Shown here piece after piece: positions 44,343-59,300 of a DNA stretch of 64,000 nucleotides. How positions within the stretch are numbered: position 1 is the first letter of the stretch; each line of letters opens with the position of its first letter. Under the pieces are notes generated by a model. It saw only the letters and a list, made by a program, of their open reading frames with translations. It made no database searches and had not been told where the DNA came from. Position numbers and translations under genes: made by a program. The DNA lies in NCBI GenBank assembly GCA_029582265.1, contig CM055835.1:7245500-7309499 (forward strand), written 5' to 3'. The stretch comes from Zoroaster sp. YZ-2022. Its lineage: Eukaryota > Echinodermata > Asteroidea > Forcipulatida > Zoroasteridae.

Positions 44343-47300
44343 TCCCTCTCCCTCTCCCTCTCCCTCTCCCTCTCCCTCTCCCTCTCCCTCTCCCTCTCCC
44401 TCTCCCTCTCCCTCTCCCTCTCCCCTCCCCAATTGAAAACAGAAGGTAACAATTCCATTTAAAGGGGCAGTATCGTCACGATCAACAAGGCATGGAATCG
44501 GAATGCTAGTTTTAGATTAACTCAGTGACTACCATAATACCCCACACGATAAGGTCATTATTACCGTTGCTGTTGCATATATGAGCCAGTAATTATCAGT
44601 CAATGTGTTAATAGAACATTGATTCCATGTCCTATCAAACGTCTGCTCTGATCGTGATGATCAGATGAAAAAACGAAAGAGAATGCAACAATATAGAAAA
44701 TGAAAACAAAGTTTGATTGGATTACCAAAAATGCGTAATAAAATTTGAATGCGTATAAATTAATTTTAAAGAATTTTTGTTTTAATTGGCCGGGTAAACC
44801 TATTTTCATAACCACACAAAAACTAACAAAAACAATTTGATTCAAACCTGCGACTGGCAGTCCATCTATTGGATACAGATTTCCCAATTCGTCATCTTCC
44901 AAAATATCAAAGGTGAAATCCAGGAGACTGTTTGCAGATACCTTGACTCTGTACTCGGAATCAAGTGTCAAATCTTTCAATCTGATAACCCATTCGCCTT
45001 TTGTGTCTGAAGTGGTGGTGTTGACGCTAAACACAGACTGTTTGTCGGAGTTCGTGAACATGTCAGCTCCTAACTCACTTGGCGTACCCTCAGCACCTGT
45101 CAGACATTGGGTAATTTGCAAAAGATAAATTGGTAATCATCCTTTCAAAAATAAACATCAGGTTTGGAGTGAAATAACAAGAACTCATTTATATTTGGGG
45201 GTTATTGCCAGTCTAACATTTGCCGACCAGGGATTTTTTCTTACTGATTTTAATTATTGGAAAAACGGGTACATAGTTCACTTCCTTTTCTTATTGGACA
45301 AATGTATTAGACAAATTGTTCGAGACTTATGACTTATTGACTACTGTATATATATTTTTTTAGAACACAACCATGTCATGAGATAAAGAAATAAGAGGAA
45401 TCTATTTGCACCTAGCTTGGGTACAAACAGCATTTGGTAAATCATCTTTTTCATAACAGCCACATGGAACAAATTACATGTTCCATGTTTGTCAGAAACA
45501 ATCCTTAGAGCTCCCTTTAAAGTCGCACTGATGGATTATCTGTTTGTGGATAACCTATAGCTTTAAAGGAAATTCACTTCGAAGACTTTTTACACTTGGA
45601 CAATTTTATTATGTTAAAATGTTGTTACTACAAACATAAATGTTGAATTGTCACTCTGGTTTAAACAATTTGTACATTTCATATAGGTTTAAAGCAACCT
45701 GTAATTGAAATTTTTTAAAGAAAACGTTACACAAAATTCTGACTTATTGGTTACACAGGCATATTTGTAAAACGACCATTTTAATTTCATCTTTAAATTA
45801 TGTAATTGTCCGGTCTCAGGTGTCAGCCTGTGTATGTCTAAGGTTGAATAATGTACAAAAGCATTATGATGCACTTTTTTGTTGACCCCATTAAAATGAC
45901 ACGCTCATGCCCCTTTAAACATGCTACAGTTTTTAAAAGTATTTTGTATTGCTGTACTATATAAAATTCACTTGATATGTTCGCAATAGACAGAAAATGT
46001 TTTAATGAAGTTGCTATGGAAACTATCCATTTGCTGGTTGTACTTTTTGGTTCTAGAATGACCTTGAAGGTACCTAAATGATTAGTAATCAAATATTTCA
46101 AATTTGAATGAAAACTTGCCCAATGTATTATGTTGTTATTTGTTATAATACCTTTCTAGAAAGAAAAAGAAAATAATATCCCGTTTGAACTTAAATTTCG
46201 TGATAAAATTAATACAACAAAAATCTGAATGCATTTTCAATATTTACCAATCACGTACCTTCCCTCTTAGTATGATATACCAACAGTTCAATCTTAAGTG
46301 ATTGACTGATTGTCGTTGTGACACAGCTTGGCTCACCAGAGTAGGTGATTTTTACACAGACAAAACGTGTGGCCAGTTCACTGGTCTGAGAAAAGCATCC
46401 TTGTCATACTAGCGTCCATATTAGTTTGGTTTTCTGACCGTCCACCCATTGAAAATCACCAGTAAAAAGCCAACAATTTAAAGCACGTGTAAAGACTTAC
46501 TTTTATTCCCGTGATAAAGGTCAAGTTCATTACTAAACGCCTCACCTTCTGGGTTCACAATGGTCACCTTGGCAGCGGCCAACGTCCCAACTATAGACAC
46601 CAGTACTTCTTGTATAGTGGAATCAACCGGTATGGACACATTTAAGGACTCGCGATTTAGTGAAATCGTCGTTAATATTGTTACCTGCAGAAAAATGGAC
46701 ATTTCAGAGAAGTGATTATACACATATCACACTGTCTTGGTTTTATAGTATCGTACACAAATCCAGTCTGTCAATGAAACGTCATGGATTAACCAACCGC
46801 CTTTCCATGAAAATTGGTTCTTTTCTGGTGGACGGGGATTATGGCCAAATCTGGATTGGTGTATTATGACCTGACCATTGTTATGGTTATCTGTTCTGTG
46901 GGGAAAAGATGTAACCTTTCACTGAATGAGAACAACTTTTTATGTGTTTTGAGCACAGATGTCATCTTGCATGTCATATAAAGATGGTTACACTACGCAA
47001 AATCATACAGAGGAGAACATTTAGATATTTACCTATGAGGTACAAACGTCGCCTCATACTGCGGGATGGGTATACCTTGCAAGAGGGGAATTTTTGGGTT
47101 ATTACTTGTGGGGCATAGATGTCGTCTTGCACCACATAAGATTGGTCACATATCAGAAGAGGGGAACATTTATATATTTACGTATAAAGGCACAAATTAT
47201 TGCCTTGTTCTGGATGCGTTACACTTTGCAAGAGGGTAACATTTAGATACATATATTCACCTGTGAGGCACGGATGTCGCCTTCCACTATGCGCGATAGA

Positions 47301-50300
47301 TCTCTGATCCCTGTGTTGTCAGTCTCGTAGATTTCGCCACCTGACGAACTAGCAATAGTTTCGTAGGACGAGGACAGCCCTCTCGGCTCTGCATCTTAGG
47401 AAGAAACTCAAGTAGATTAACACTGGTGTTTATTCTGTAACAAAGTAACTGTTTGGGAAATTTGGATGGATAGGTGTATTAACATAGCCTTTTAAATAAT
47501 TAATTACAGTACTTAGAAGTGTGACAGTTTAAAATGATACACCATTTAATTTTCGTTAGTTCCTTTAATATGTATTAGTTCCTTTAATCGACTTCGCCAA
47601 TGTTGCTACTCCACTCTTTGCTATTATATATAGTCGAATGCTATGATCTCCACTTGGTCACGATGTCGGTAAGCCACTTGACGGCATCCTCGTCTGCTGT
47701 ATGCAGGGCTGCTATCCCACCGTCGAAGTGATGGATTGGGCAGTCATCTACTAGGTGGCGCATTGTCTGGATATCGCCGCAATCGCAGAGCGGAGAGGCA
47801 GCGAAACCCCACTTGTATAGAGGCTACTCCGGCATGGCCCCGCGTCAGCGCGGAACCGGTTTAAAAGGATCCACAGCCCGGGGGGTAGGTCCATTCCTGG
47901 AAGTCCAGTGCTAGGATCGGCGACCAGGAACTTGTTTGGCACATCGGTCAGGTCCCACCTCTCCTTCCATAGATGCTCTGCAGTGGCCGGTTCTGGGACG
48001 TTGGTCCAGATTGGGTGGCGGGACTTCAGCCTTGGTCTTGGATGGTGTTCCATGTCATGGACCAGCGGTAGCTCCGGTTTTTGTTGGGTCTTGATGACAA
48101 GCTTTGCAGTAGCGATCTCCCTGCGTACATCCGGTGGGGCTATATTGCTCAGGACTGGAAGCCAATCTGTCCGAGTGGCACAGACCGCTCCAGCGATGGT
48201 TCTCATGGTGGTGTTGAGCTGGATGTCCACTAGGCTGGTGTGTGCAGAGTTCCTCCATACGGGTGCGCAGTACTCAGCCACCGAGTAGCAAAGTGCCAGA
48301 GCAGAAGAACGAAGCGTCTCTGCGTTTGTTGCCCATGTTGTTCCGGCGAGCATGTGTAGCAGGTTGTTCCTGGTCCTGATCTTAGCCGACACTTTCTGAA
48401 GATGAGGTTTGAAGGTGAGCGCTCTGTCCAATGTGATTCCGAGGTATGTTGGCCTTGGATCATGGGTGAGGCGTCTGCCATCTAGGAGAATATCCAGTTC
48501 CTGGCTGCTCCTTACGTTGTGGAGGTGGAAGACACTAGATACTGTCTTGGCAGCACTGGGCTGGAGGCGCCAGCGTTTACAGTATCCACTGATTTCAGCA
48601 ATGTCGTTGTTAATTATGGTGTTCAGGTCTTCAAACTTCACTGCTTGGTGAGCGAGGCAGATGTCATCGGCGTAGATGAATTTCCGGCATGTGGTGTCAG
48701 GGAGGTCATTTGTATATAGGTTGAACAGTGTTGGTGCCAGTACCGAGCCTTGTGGCAAGCCATTCTTCTGTGATCTCCAGGAGCTGATGTTGTCTCCCAT
48801 GTGGACACGAAACCGTCGGTGTTGCAGCAGAAGTTCAATTGTGTCTACAGCCCAGCGTGGTAGGGCCTGTGAAATTTTGAGGAGCAGACCTCTGTGCCAG
48901 ACAGTGTCGTATACGGCTGTTAGATCAAGGAATACTGCGCCGGTTTTTTGTCGTCTCTGGTATCCGTTCTCATTGTAGGTGGTGAAGGCTAGAACTTGAT
49001 CTTGTGTGCTTCTACCAGAGCGGAATCCGGCTTGCTCGATGTGTAGTACTTCCTCCACAGTTGGCTTGATGCGATGGAGAATCATCCGTTCCAGAAGTTT
49101 GTAGCACATTGAGAGGAGGGAGATAGGTCGGTAGCTTGATGCAAGTTTCAGGTCCTTCCCCGGCTTCGGGATAGCGATTGTTTTTGCAATTCTCCAGATT
49201 CTGGGGAATTTTTTTCTCTGAGATCACTCTTGATAGGAACTGTGCGAGCCAATTCCGAGCGACAGGGCCCAGGTGTTTCAGAAATTCTGGATGAATATTG
49301 TCGTATCCGGGAGCTTTGCCACTCTTCAGATCTTTCAGAGCTTCGTTGACCTCATTGACAGTAAATGGTGGTGTTGTTTGTTCCTCACCTCGGGGTGATC
49401 TTCGAAAGGAGCGCCACTTTTGGGTGATCTCTTGTTTGACCTTTTTGTCGATAGGAGCTTTGCCCACTTTGACGAGATGGCTGGCAACAGCATTTGGTTT
49501 GGCTGATGGTCTGGTTGTTGGCTGGCGCCGATTTTGCGGATGAGGTTCCAGCTCTTCCGGCTCGAGTGTTTGAAGTCCAGATTGCTGGTGGTTTCCTCCC
49601 ACCTCGTTCGGCGTGCATTGTCTAGAGATTCGATGAGGTGGTCTGCAATGTCTTGGTCACCTGAGGTTGTGTACTCTTCAAGAAGTTGTTGGCATTCAGC
49701 GTCCAGGCATGGGATGTAACTCGGCCGGAAACCTCGCGGTATGTTGGATGTGGCAGATTTTGCTATTTAAATTATGTAACAAGCGGCCCCCCATAATTAT
49801 GTGTTCAAGAAGGTAATACCCGATCTGTTCTCCTCTCCATTTTCAGGTAAATAAATACTTTTTATTTCAATTATTTAATTTATAGCTTAATGTAGGTTTT
49901 CCCGGCCAATTAAAAAAAATTGTTCATTATCGTTAAAGAACATTCAAATTCACTCTGTTTTTACTAATCCCATGAAATTAGGGTTACTTTTTAATATTGT
50001 TGCGTTCAAGCAGTCATTATTTCATTCATGTCATTCACAACTGCGAATCGCCATAATTACATAACCATGCTCTAACCATCCCTTCATATTTGACTTGTTT
50101 TATATTTATTCGGGGAATTGCTAAATCAGTTGAGAGAGACATGTTTTATTTCTTAATTAATTGTTAGAACTTTAAAATTGAAACTTAAGTATTTTGTTTG
50201 GGACTTGCAATTCTGTGTTCGAGGAAGTACTACCCAGAATAAACAGACATCAGTGTCACCAGAACTTAAAAAAGCCGTCTCTTCATTCCCTTATTTGACA

Positions 50301-53300
50301 AGAATCAGAGAGTGTGATTTGACAAAAGTAAAAATTCCGGAAAAATGAGTAGCGGGCCTTGGGTCTGCCTTTGGTATAGAAGACAAAGCCCCCTGAACCT
50401 CCTGGATATTTAATTTAGTAGAATCACCATTACCTCTTTTACGGCGCCTATCAATGCATTCGCCAGTCAAAAGGAACTTCACCTGTATCTTTTTCTTCTC
50501 GATCAAGGAAATGACATCTGGGAGTTTTTCTGTGTCCTTTTCATTAGCGTCTGTATACACGTACACAATTGCTCCATCCAAGCTATGGGAAGGAGAAAAG
50601 AAAGAAGGTTGTCACGGTCAGCATATTATGGGAAAAAAACGATGTTTCTTTGAAGGATCGAATAATCATAAGACTTGTGATATCTATTGTATTCTTACCT
50701 GTTTTGGATACCTAGTTCCATTCCACTCATGGCGAACTCCGGACAATCGCCGCCACCATTGGCATACAAATTATCAATGAATTCAATGCACGTCTTCGGG
50801 TTTGTTGTGACTAGGACGGGTCCAAAACCTATCACATAATAAAGAGATATTTATGATGTTGTCAACACAAAAACCAGCGATTTTGTTCATAAATTATATT
50901 CATTTACATTCATAAATTATAAATAACAAAATAATTATAGGTCCCCACTCCCCACTATGAAGATCCTGTTCTGTTCTTGACTAAGGCACGTTTATGTTAA
51001 TAACAGTTGACGTGATGTGTCATCTTCTATGGGAAACTATAAGCATTGACCATTTTTTTACCTGCTAGTGATTGAATACTGGTTCCCATGGGCCATACTG
51101 GATGGATATATTCCCTCTATCCTGACCTCGCGACCGGCAGATGGTATCCATAATTGAAGTTAAGCTGCTGTTTTTTTAAATGACGCTACTGGATTTCTAG
51201 TGTATAAAGATGTATGCCTTTTTATCTACCTCTTGAGTTTGCGCGGCATTGGCGAACCACGTGAAACCACTAGGGCAGCCTTGGTCAATAAGGCTATTGA
51301 AAACCAGAATATCCTGTTTTACAATTTAGTTTGAACACCATAACAACATACCTGGATCGTGGAACGGTGCGATGACGTATTTAGAGGGCGCTAGACACGT
51401 TCCGCTGTGTTTGTTGACCACTTCAATGGTCTCCTCCTTCACGGCTTCTATTTCGTCGGACATACTTCCGGTTGTGTCAACAACGAATGTCAGTGAGGTC
51501 CCAGCATCTAGGTTCAGCAACTTACGGAATTTCAGCTCGCCTATAATCTTGTACAAACCAGTACCTGAAACAAAGTAACCCAAGTTTGGAAATCGTTTTC
51601 ACTACAAACACAAGCAACTGGCGCACGATTTTTAAGAACCTTCTTTAAAACAAAGCAATCACGGGCTTCACTACTGCTAACCCACAATTTTACGATAACA
51701 ATTCTTAAAAAGCAATTCCCGCTCCCCTGAATGTACCATCTAGCACCAGACCAATACCTTGGGATCACATCTATTACGGACAGGGCCGGACTTAGGTTGT
51801 GGGGGGCCCGAGGCCGAAATTAATCAGGGGGCCCTCTGATGAGCAGGTGAGTATATAACACGTGTAGTTTGCTAAACGCTGGCCGCAGCATGCCATGTTA
51901 AATTAGAAGGAACCATTTATATACCAACATTGTGTGACGAGGGCATATTATAGAGATATACTAAGGAAAGCTAACGCGTAATCTGCGCGTAATGATAAGT
52001 TGAAGACTTGAAGTGCACTTTATATTAGATTATACGTCAACTTAGTCACTGTCACAGGATCATTTTGGACACCAGGCTAAAATGCCAATTTCTGGCATTT
52101 AAATTTACTACCATTTAAGTGGATCCGAAGTTTACATCCATTAATAAATAGGTTTTTTTCTAGCCTTCTCGTTGGTAAATTGCTTAATGACAATGTCAAC
52201 ATCGATGTTCTTTAGCACATCAGGCTCAGTGGCAAGAATGCTCAGATATACAAGTCTAGATTGACCCATTTCGGAACGAAGATGATTCTTTATCAGCTTC
52301 AGTTTCGAGAACGATCGTTCACCACTGCAATTAGATACCATAAGCGACAAGTAAATCCTGAGTAGTACTTCGACGTTTGGGAATGCATCAGATATGTTCT
52401 TCTGTAGCAATAATCTGTACATATCAATTTCAGTTGCCTCCGTCAGGGGAATGCATTGTTGAATCAGTGCTTGGAAATGAATCATCTCATCAGAGAGTTC
52501 TATAGCCAGATCATCATTGTAAACTCCAGTTAGCTTTGAGCATGCTTCCCGTATGTCTGCCACGGCCATTTTCTTCAAATTGCGAAGAAATCCGAATATG
52601 TTACTCAACTCCATGTATGCGTTAGTGCGTTTTTGTAACTGAGAGAGCAATATGTCGACAATGTAGACAGCGCCATTCACTCGAAAAGACTCTTCAGGGC
52701 TCATACTTGCTTCGGGCGCGCGTCCATAATCCAGCGGATCCAGGCGCACATTTCGATTCCTATGTCGTGTATGATGGGCTAGCAGTGACAAAATGATACT
52801 AAGTTTGAGGAGGTGGATTGAGGGGTTTGGGAGTTATAAATGTGTGTTAAATATTTTTGTTATCTAATGTGGGGGGCCCCTAAATGTGGGGGGCCCGAGG
52901 CCAAGGCCTCGGTGGCCCTGCCTTTAATCCGGCGCTGATTACGGATACCCACCCTGGACAAACTGGGGTGTTATAAAATACAGTGGTGCCAACTTTATTC
53001 GTTCATGATGTTAATTCTATCAGTTTTTGCAGTGTACTTTCAGAGGGTGACCGACCCCACTTATTTTCTTGTTGGTAAATACATACTTGCTGATATTTCT
53101 GATTGACATAATTTGTCAATCCACTTGGTTGTGTCGGTAAAATTCAACCCAAACAAATGCTTTGCTCCCCACTCTGAAAATATTGGCTACGCCACTGATT
53201 CGCAATCATAATTATTTGGTTTTTAAATACGGCTCTGACCAAAACTTGACTCATAACCAACATGCCCACTGACTCTTAGTCTTGAACAGGCCCTTGACTC

Positions 53301-56300
53301 TTAAACCCAACCCTGACTTACAAGTATACATCCTGGGGGGGGGGGGGGGGGGTCTATCCCAATCTTACTACTTGACCCTGGTGGGAAAGGTGTTTTCTGT
53401 AACGCTGATTATTTAGTTAGAACAAAAATTAGAATGTTTTTCTTCTTCATAATAAAATGTCTGTTTAGATGAGTGATTCTACCGAAATCACGATGAAATA
53501 AGTTGGTTGGTGTATAGTCCCGACCACCCCGCTACAGCACACACTATTATTGATAATGGTATCACACTATCACCTAATTTGCATATCCACGATTTGTGGA
53601 TATTGAAATTGTTCCATTCCATGGCGAGAGAGCAACGGGAACGAGGTATACAGAAACTGCTCAAAGGCCCTGCAGACGAGATTGCTATATACGCCCCCGG
53701 CCCCCAACTTTAACAACGTCCCAGATTTTTAACCACGCCACCGACTTTGAAACATGCCCTTGACCGTTAAACTTGAGTCTGACTCTTGTAACTACTCCCA
53801 TAACTTCTAACGATGCCCCTGACTTCTAACCACGCCCCTGACTTCTAACCAGCCCCTGGACTCCTAGCTACGCCCCATGATATGCTATAGATTGCAGTAC
53901 TTGAAATACAAACCTGGGTGATAGAAGAAATCCTCGGTGGCTTGTAGAGCGGTGAGAGCGGCTTGTTGGTGGTGGATGTGATGAGGGGATAACCGTGGGT
54001 CTGATGTCTCCTTGTTGATCCCACCGAATGCCACATCAATCTGTGAGTCATCGTTGATGCCACCGTGAGAGCATTTTCCCCAGGTGCTCTCAGGGTCGGC
54101 GGCTGGTGGTATGGACAAGAACAAAACATAACTTGAGCTCAAGTGTTTGTTGGGTCAAACACATGGTGTTCGTGTGTACTTCAGGTTCAATCAAATTATC
54201 ATTGATCACGTCACAATCATATTCTTTAAAATATCAAAAATTTTGCATTATAACATATCAATTACAGCTTCAAAAGACACATAAATTTTGCATTAGAATA
54301 TGTTCAATTTAAACTTCCTGTTTTGGCCCGGATAACTACATAATTTCTTTGAGATTACAATTATGAACAAATTTAGATATTATCTTTTCTTTGGTCAGGA
54401 GTAATGATTTTTCGTGATATTTGATCAATTTTAAAAGATAATTTCAAATTCTCCAAACCGTAACTTCTAGTTCAATCAGGCGATTGCATTTTATTGTATG
54501 TAATATGATTGTTCGCCTTGCCAAATTTCATGAAATTTCTGTTTCGCGTTTTCGAGATAAAAAGTAATTTATCTTAACCTGCCGCTAGAGGGTGCTTTTA
54601 GAACTAATGACGTTACCAAAAATATTTTTTTTAAAGGTGTAATTTATTATCTGCCGGGGTCATTTTAAAATTATGTTATAAATTGTCTATTTCTATAACT
54701 ACTTTAAACGTGTATGAATATGCATTAATATTCTTTGAATTTTGAACTTTCGATTTCGACCGGAAGTAAAGGGCACGGAAAGAATGTTGTATCCGGCCGC
54801 CACTTTTTAAGGTTTTTTTAAAATTTATTTTGCAACCACTAACCAGTTAAAAAATCATTCTATCGATTTTTGGTGGTACAGAAAGCGAAAACTATCTTTA
54901 AAATCCACTTTTATGATGGTTTTCGGACTTTATTTCCCTTCTAAAAAAATCCTCCCCTTCAGAAAATAGAAGGATCCTATTATAGTTGCCACTACGCATG
55001 TACAATGACTGTGTTGGTCACTAATTGTGGAGTTTACAAGATCAGACTGACATGACTGAGGAAGTCATCATATACCAAAAATGCCTGATTTTTCATGAAA
55101 TAAATATCCTGGAATAATTTGATGTATATGTCCATCATCATCCATATGTTCTCCACCTTACCAGGTAGGTAAGATTACATTATTGGTTATATTTAATGAA
55201 AAATAGTGGCGGCCAGATACGACATTCTACCCAAGGACATGTTTAGTATACTTCTATAAGACAAATTTCACATAATTACAATTTTTCCATTCTTGGTTCA
55301 GGAGATGATTTTCTGATATAATAACCTTTGCTTTAGTGTAATTTGACACCTGATGATGTAATTATGACGTCATTGCGATTCTTGTTTTTCTAGATTTAAT
55401 TCTTTTTTCATTCTTTTCATTACCAACAATTTTTTTTAAAGGTCTGGCCTTCCTCAACAAAACTATACATTCCCCATGCATTGTATCAAATCTGTGTTAT
55501 AATTGCATTCAGACTGTTCGTATTGTTATTTGGGAAATTATTGTTCCTCCAATGGCGATATCGAAAAGCTCACGGTGTCTTCTATGCACGTGCATCATGA
55601 TCAAAACCAGAGAATGAAACTACGTTAACAGGTGAAATCCCTCTTCATTTGTTCTGCTTCTTTAATAATTTAAACACTACTTTCCAAATTTATCCATAAG
55701 CTTGAAAACAGCTGCTAACTGTGCTGCCATAAAAACGGATATCCTTCCAATTTAATCATAACTAACAACACGTTGAATGTGACATAGAGTAGGATGATTA
55801 GCACCGAACGTTTGGCAATATTAGTGCACCATTGTGAGTTGACCATGTCTACGTCAGGACTCAAGGCACGTGCATTTTCACAACAGAAAGTAAATGCCCC
55901 TTGACCTGTCTTAGATAACTAGTCAAAACACCAGAGGGCAGTATTCATGTTTCACAGTCCACCCCAAAATTGTTCTTGCATTGTATGTGAAAGTGTGTTA
56001 CGTAATGCAACAGCATGTGGCCGGCGACCTATAGGTGTACATGTATGTTTGTGTGCGCATCTAGATTGCAAAGTAACTGTGCTGAGCATAATACATGTAT
56101 ATTTTTTCACTTAAACTTCCGGTTTCGACCGGAAGGAAAGGTCAGATTGGGGTCATGTCTGTGTACGAAATGTGACATAATTCAAGATCTTTATGATGAT
56201 GCAAAGATTGTGAAAATATTATTTGTGGTTCATGAGATACGCCCTATGATGTTTGGAAACATTAAACTCAATACACGTGTACACTTGTGTGGCACACATG

Positions 56301-59300
56301 CGTAACGTCCATTCAGTCTGAGGCATTGAGAGCGCAGTTAGTGATGACCGAGAGAAATCTAGGAATTCCAAGGATTGTAAGTGCAAAATATGAAGTCATT
56401 CTGAGCTTGGCAACTATGTTTTTTGTTCGATACGTCTCATCGAGGAGAAGAGAAAAAAACGAACAATTTCAAGAGGTGTTCGCGCTGTCGCACGAACACT
56501 TAACTAGAATTTGGTGTTTGATTTAAATTACAAACACTAGGTGTTCGAGTAACCGGTTCATTCAAGTGAGCAGTTGATGACGTCTTTTATCATGACAATA
56601 TCAATTTCATCTTCAAAATACCTATACATTTTGTGTTACAATGTGTTGAAATTGAAGTTCCTGTTTGGACCGGAAGTAAAGGTCACATTAGGTCAGTTGA
56701 AAGTCGTATATCTGAAACAATAATACTAGTTCCTCATGAGCATGAAAATAACGTTAGTACCTACTTTTGTTCAGAAAATATGAGTTTTCATAATATATAA
56801 TTAAAATTACATTAACTTCAATCACGTAACTGAATGTATACTTCACTGACACAGAAGTAATACATTGGATGTCTTTTGACGTCATAATCATTATTTTTAG
56901 CGTCTCTTATCTCTTATTAAAACGAAAATGAAAGTAACATTTTAGTGAAAATCTCCAGTCGAACCAACTCTGCTAAATTGGGTAAAGAATGTGCATTACT
57001 AAAAAGAACGACGTATTTGCTAAATTGAATATAATGCCACATGAATACGCACACCCTGAAAATTAAATTGAATGCTTGAATTCTTAATTCGAAATACAGT
57101 AACAACTGGAGAGGCAAAATCGCTTTAATATGAGCGTATGAAAATGAAATTGGCTGCTTATTTGCCGAAATTGACCGGGAAAACCTATAATTGGACTAAG
57201 TTCATTTTATTGATTGAGTGTGTCTTTTTTCTTTATTTTTTATCCTGGTTTCTTAATATTCATTCATGTGTTTTTCCCTTAAAGGGACAATATTACGATC
57301 AGAGCAACCTTCACCAGGGCATGGAATTGGTGTCCTAGTTTAAGATCAACACACAGTGACTGAAAATTATTGGCTCATTTATGCAGCAGCAACGGTATTT
57401 AATGACCTTATCATGTGGGGTATTATTTTCAGTCACTGAGTCAATTTAACACTAGCACTCCAATTCCATGCCCTTTTGATCGTGCTGATACTGTCCCTTT
57501 AACCGTCAATTTCACAAATGCCTGAACAATAATGATTTTGAATGACCAAATACGCGCCGCGAAAAGCTCCTGTGAAATTGCATGCCGTTCGAGTGGATTA
57601 TTAAATTGGATAGTTATTTTGTTTAAATCACATGACGCAAGAGTACTATTGCCTACTCATAAAACGAAATAGAATGATGATTTTGAGCAGCATTCAATTT
57701 CACGCGATAAAGACCGTACAATAGTGAAATAATGTCCAAATATATTGCTGTCCCTCCGGGAAAAAAATAAAAAATAAAAAATAAATAAATAAATAAATAA
57801 AAATAAATACAAATCAAAGTACCAATGCATACGAAACATAATAAATTGAAACTGGTTGGTTGTTTAATGGATATGCTGAATCAAAGGATACTTTTTGAAA
57901 CATTTTTTTACAAACATTACCAGTAGTTTATAATGGATTTAAATCACGATAATTTTATCCTTAAAATAATTTACAGCCGTAACACATACACCCGATTAGT
58001 GTATTAATTTAAAACGAGCAAAACGCAATTGAGGCCATAAAGCGTGAATTATCAGCGGTTCAATCAGAAATCAGTATTTTGATGACGTCATAAATGTTTA
58101 AAAACGCTTCTATTGATATATGTGGGTCCGAAAACATATCTGGGTGTAATATGCCTTCAAAATAATGGACAATTTAGTTTTAGCGCACTTTTGGCGCACT
58201 TTGGGCGCACTTTGGCCCCACCCTGGCCCCGCAGTCCCGCGAGTGACCGACGTGGATGGACATGCATGCAAACGCATTGATCGAACTCAATATGCGCTGA
58301 CGAATCAAAACATGTCGCGTGACCAGTTCCCCAAAATAAACCTGTTCGCCCCCGGCCCCCAAATAAACCGTCCCAAAAAATCACTCTGAATCGAAAAATA
58401 AAGAGCCGCTTGTCTTGTTTGGGACATTGGCTGATTATGCCGTATTTTGAAACGTTTGTTTTAAAACTAAAAACACATTTTAGAGTCAAAAGTTGTTTTA
58501 GTCGGTGTCGAGGCTAGTAAGTCATAAAAATGAATAAAGTTCTACATAAATAGTGCTTTAGATTATCTCTTTTAGTGTTGAACCAGCTGCTGCGTAGACC
58601 TAGTTAAACACCAAATTACTTGTCTGCTCAGTCATTTTACTTCATTTTAAGTGTATCATCCCCAAATTCCCACTGGGTACCGTAGTGACCTGGGTTTTTT
58701 CCACTAATGCAAATAAACCAAAGGTAGCGTGGCGGTACTTGAACCTTAATCACTAACATTAATCACTTGTCATTCGCACGCCGTCAATGGTTTGGCAGGT
58801 AATAGGCATTTATGTTTTTTTTTATTAACTCTCGAGATTTCTTGTAACAATAATAAGTTTTCCTGACGAATTTCAAACCTTTTTCATTCAATTTAATACC
58901 CAACTCATTAAATGTGATTTTAAAATGAATGCTCCTTTCTATGGTGGCCCTGAATATTTGCGCGAATATTTGTGATGTCGTGAATTTTTCGCTAATATTT
59001 GCGAAAATATTTGCGATGTCGTGAATTTTATTGGATACCTTTGCTGTGAGTCATATCTGTACGTGGACAATATTCTTTAACAATCTAGGGAGTAGTCAGG
59101 CCCCTTTATGTATCATTATTTTTATGATTGCGTGAGTATAGGGAACTTGACGGCACCAAACAATCTACCAAGTTCGTTCAAGTAGCAATGAGACCAAGAT
59201 CCACGACTATTGTCCTCCCTATTCCCTAGATTGTTAAAGAATATTGTCCGCGTACAGATATGACTCACTGCAAAGGTATGCGACAAGGTATGCAATAAAA

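Noticed and set aside
43269..44458. Arg/Glu-, Ser/Pro- and Gly/Glu-rich ORFs
   Set aside because: Products of CTCTCC and TC microsatellites.
47908..48978. Plus-strand ORFs of 66-126 codons over the LINE
   Set aside because: They are antisense shadows of the reverse transcriptase frame.
56015..56526. Plus-strand ORFs of 79-96 codons
   Set aside because: They overlie dispersed repeat E and show no domain.
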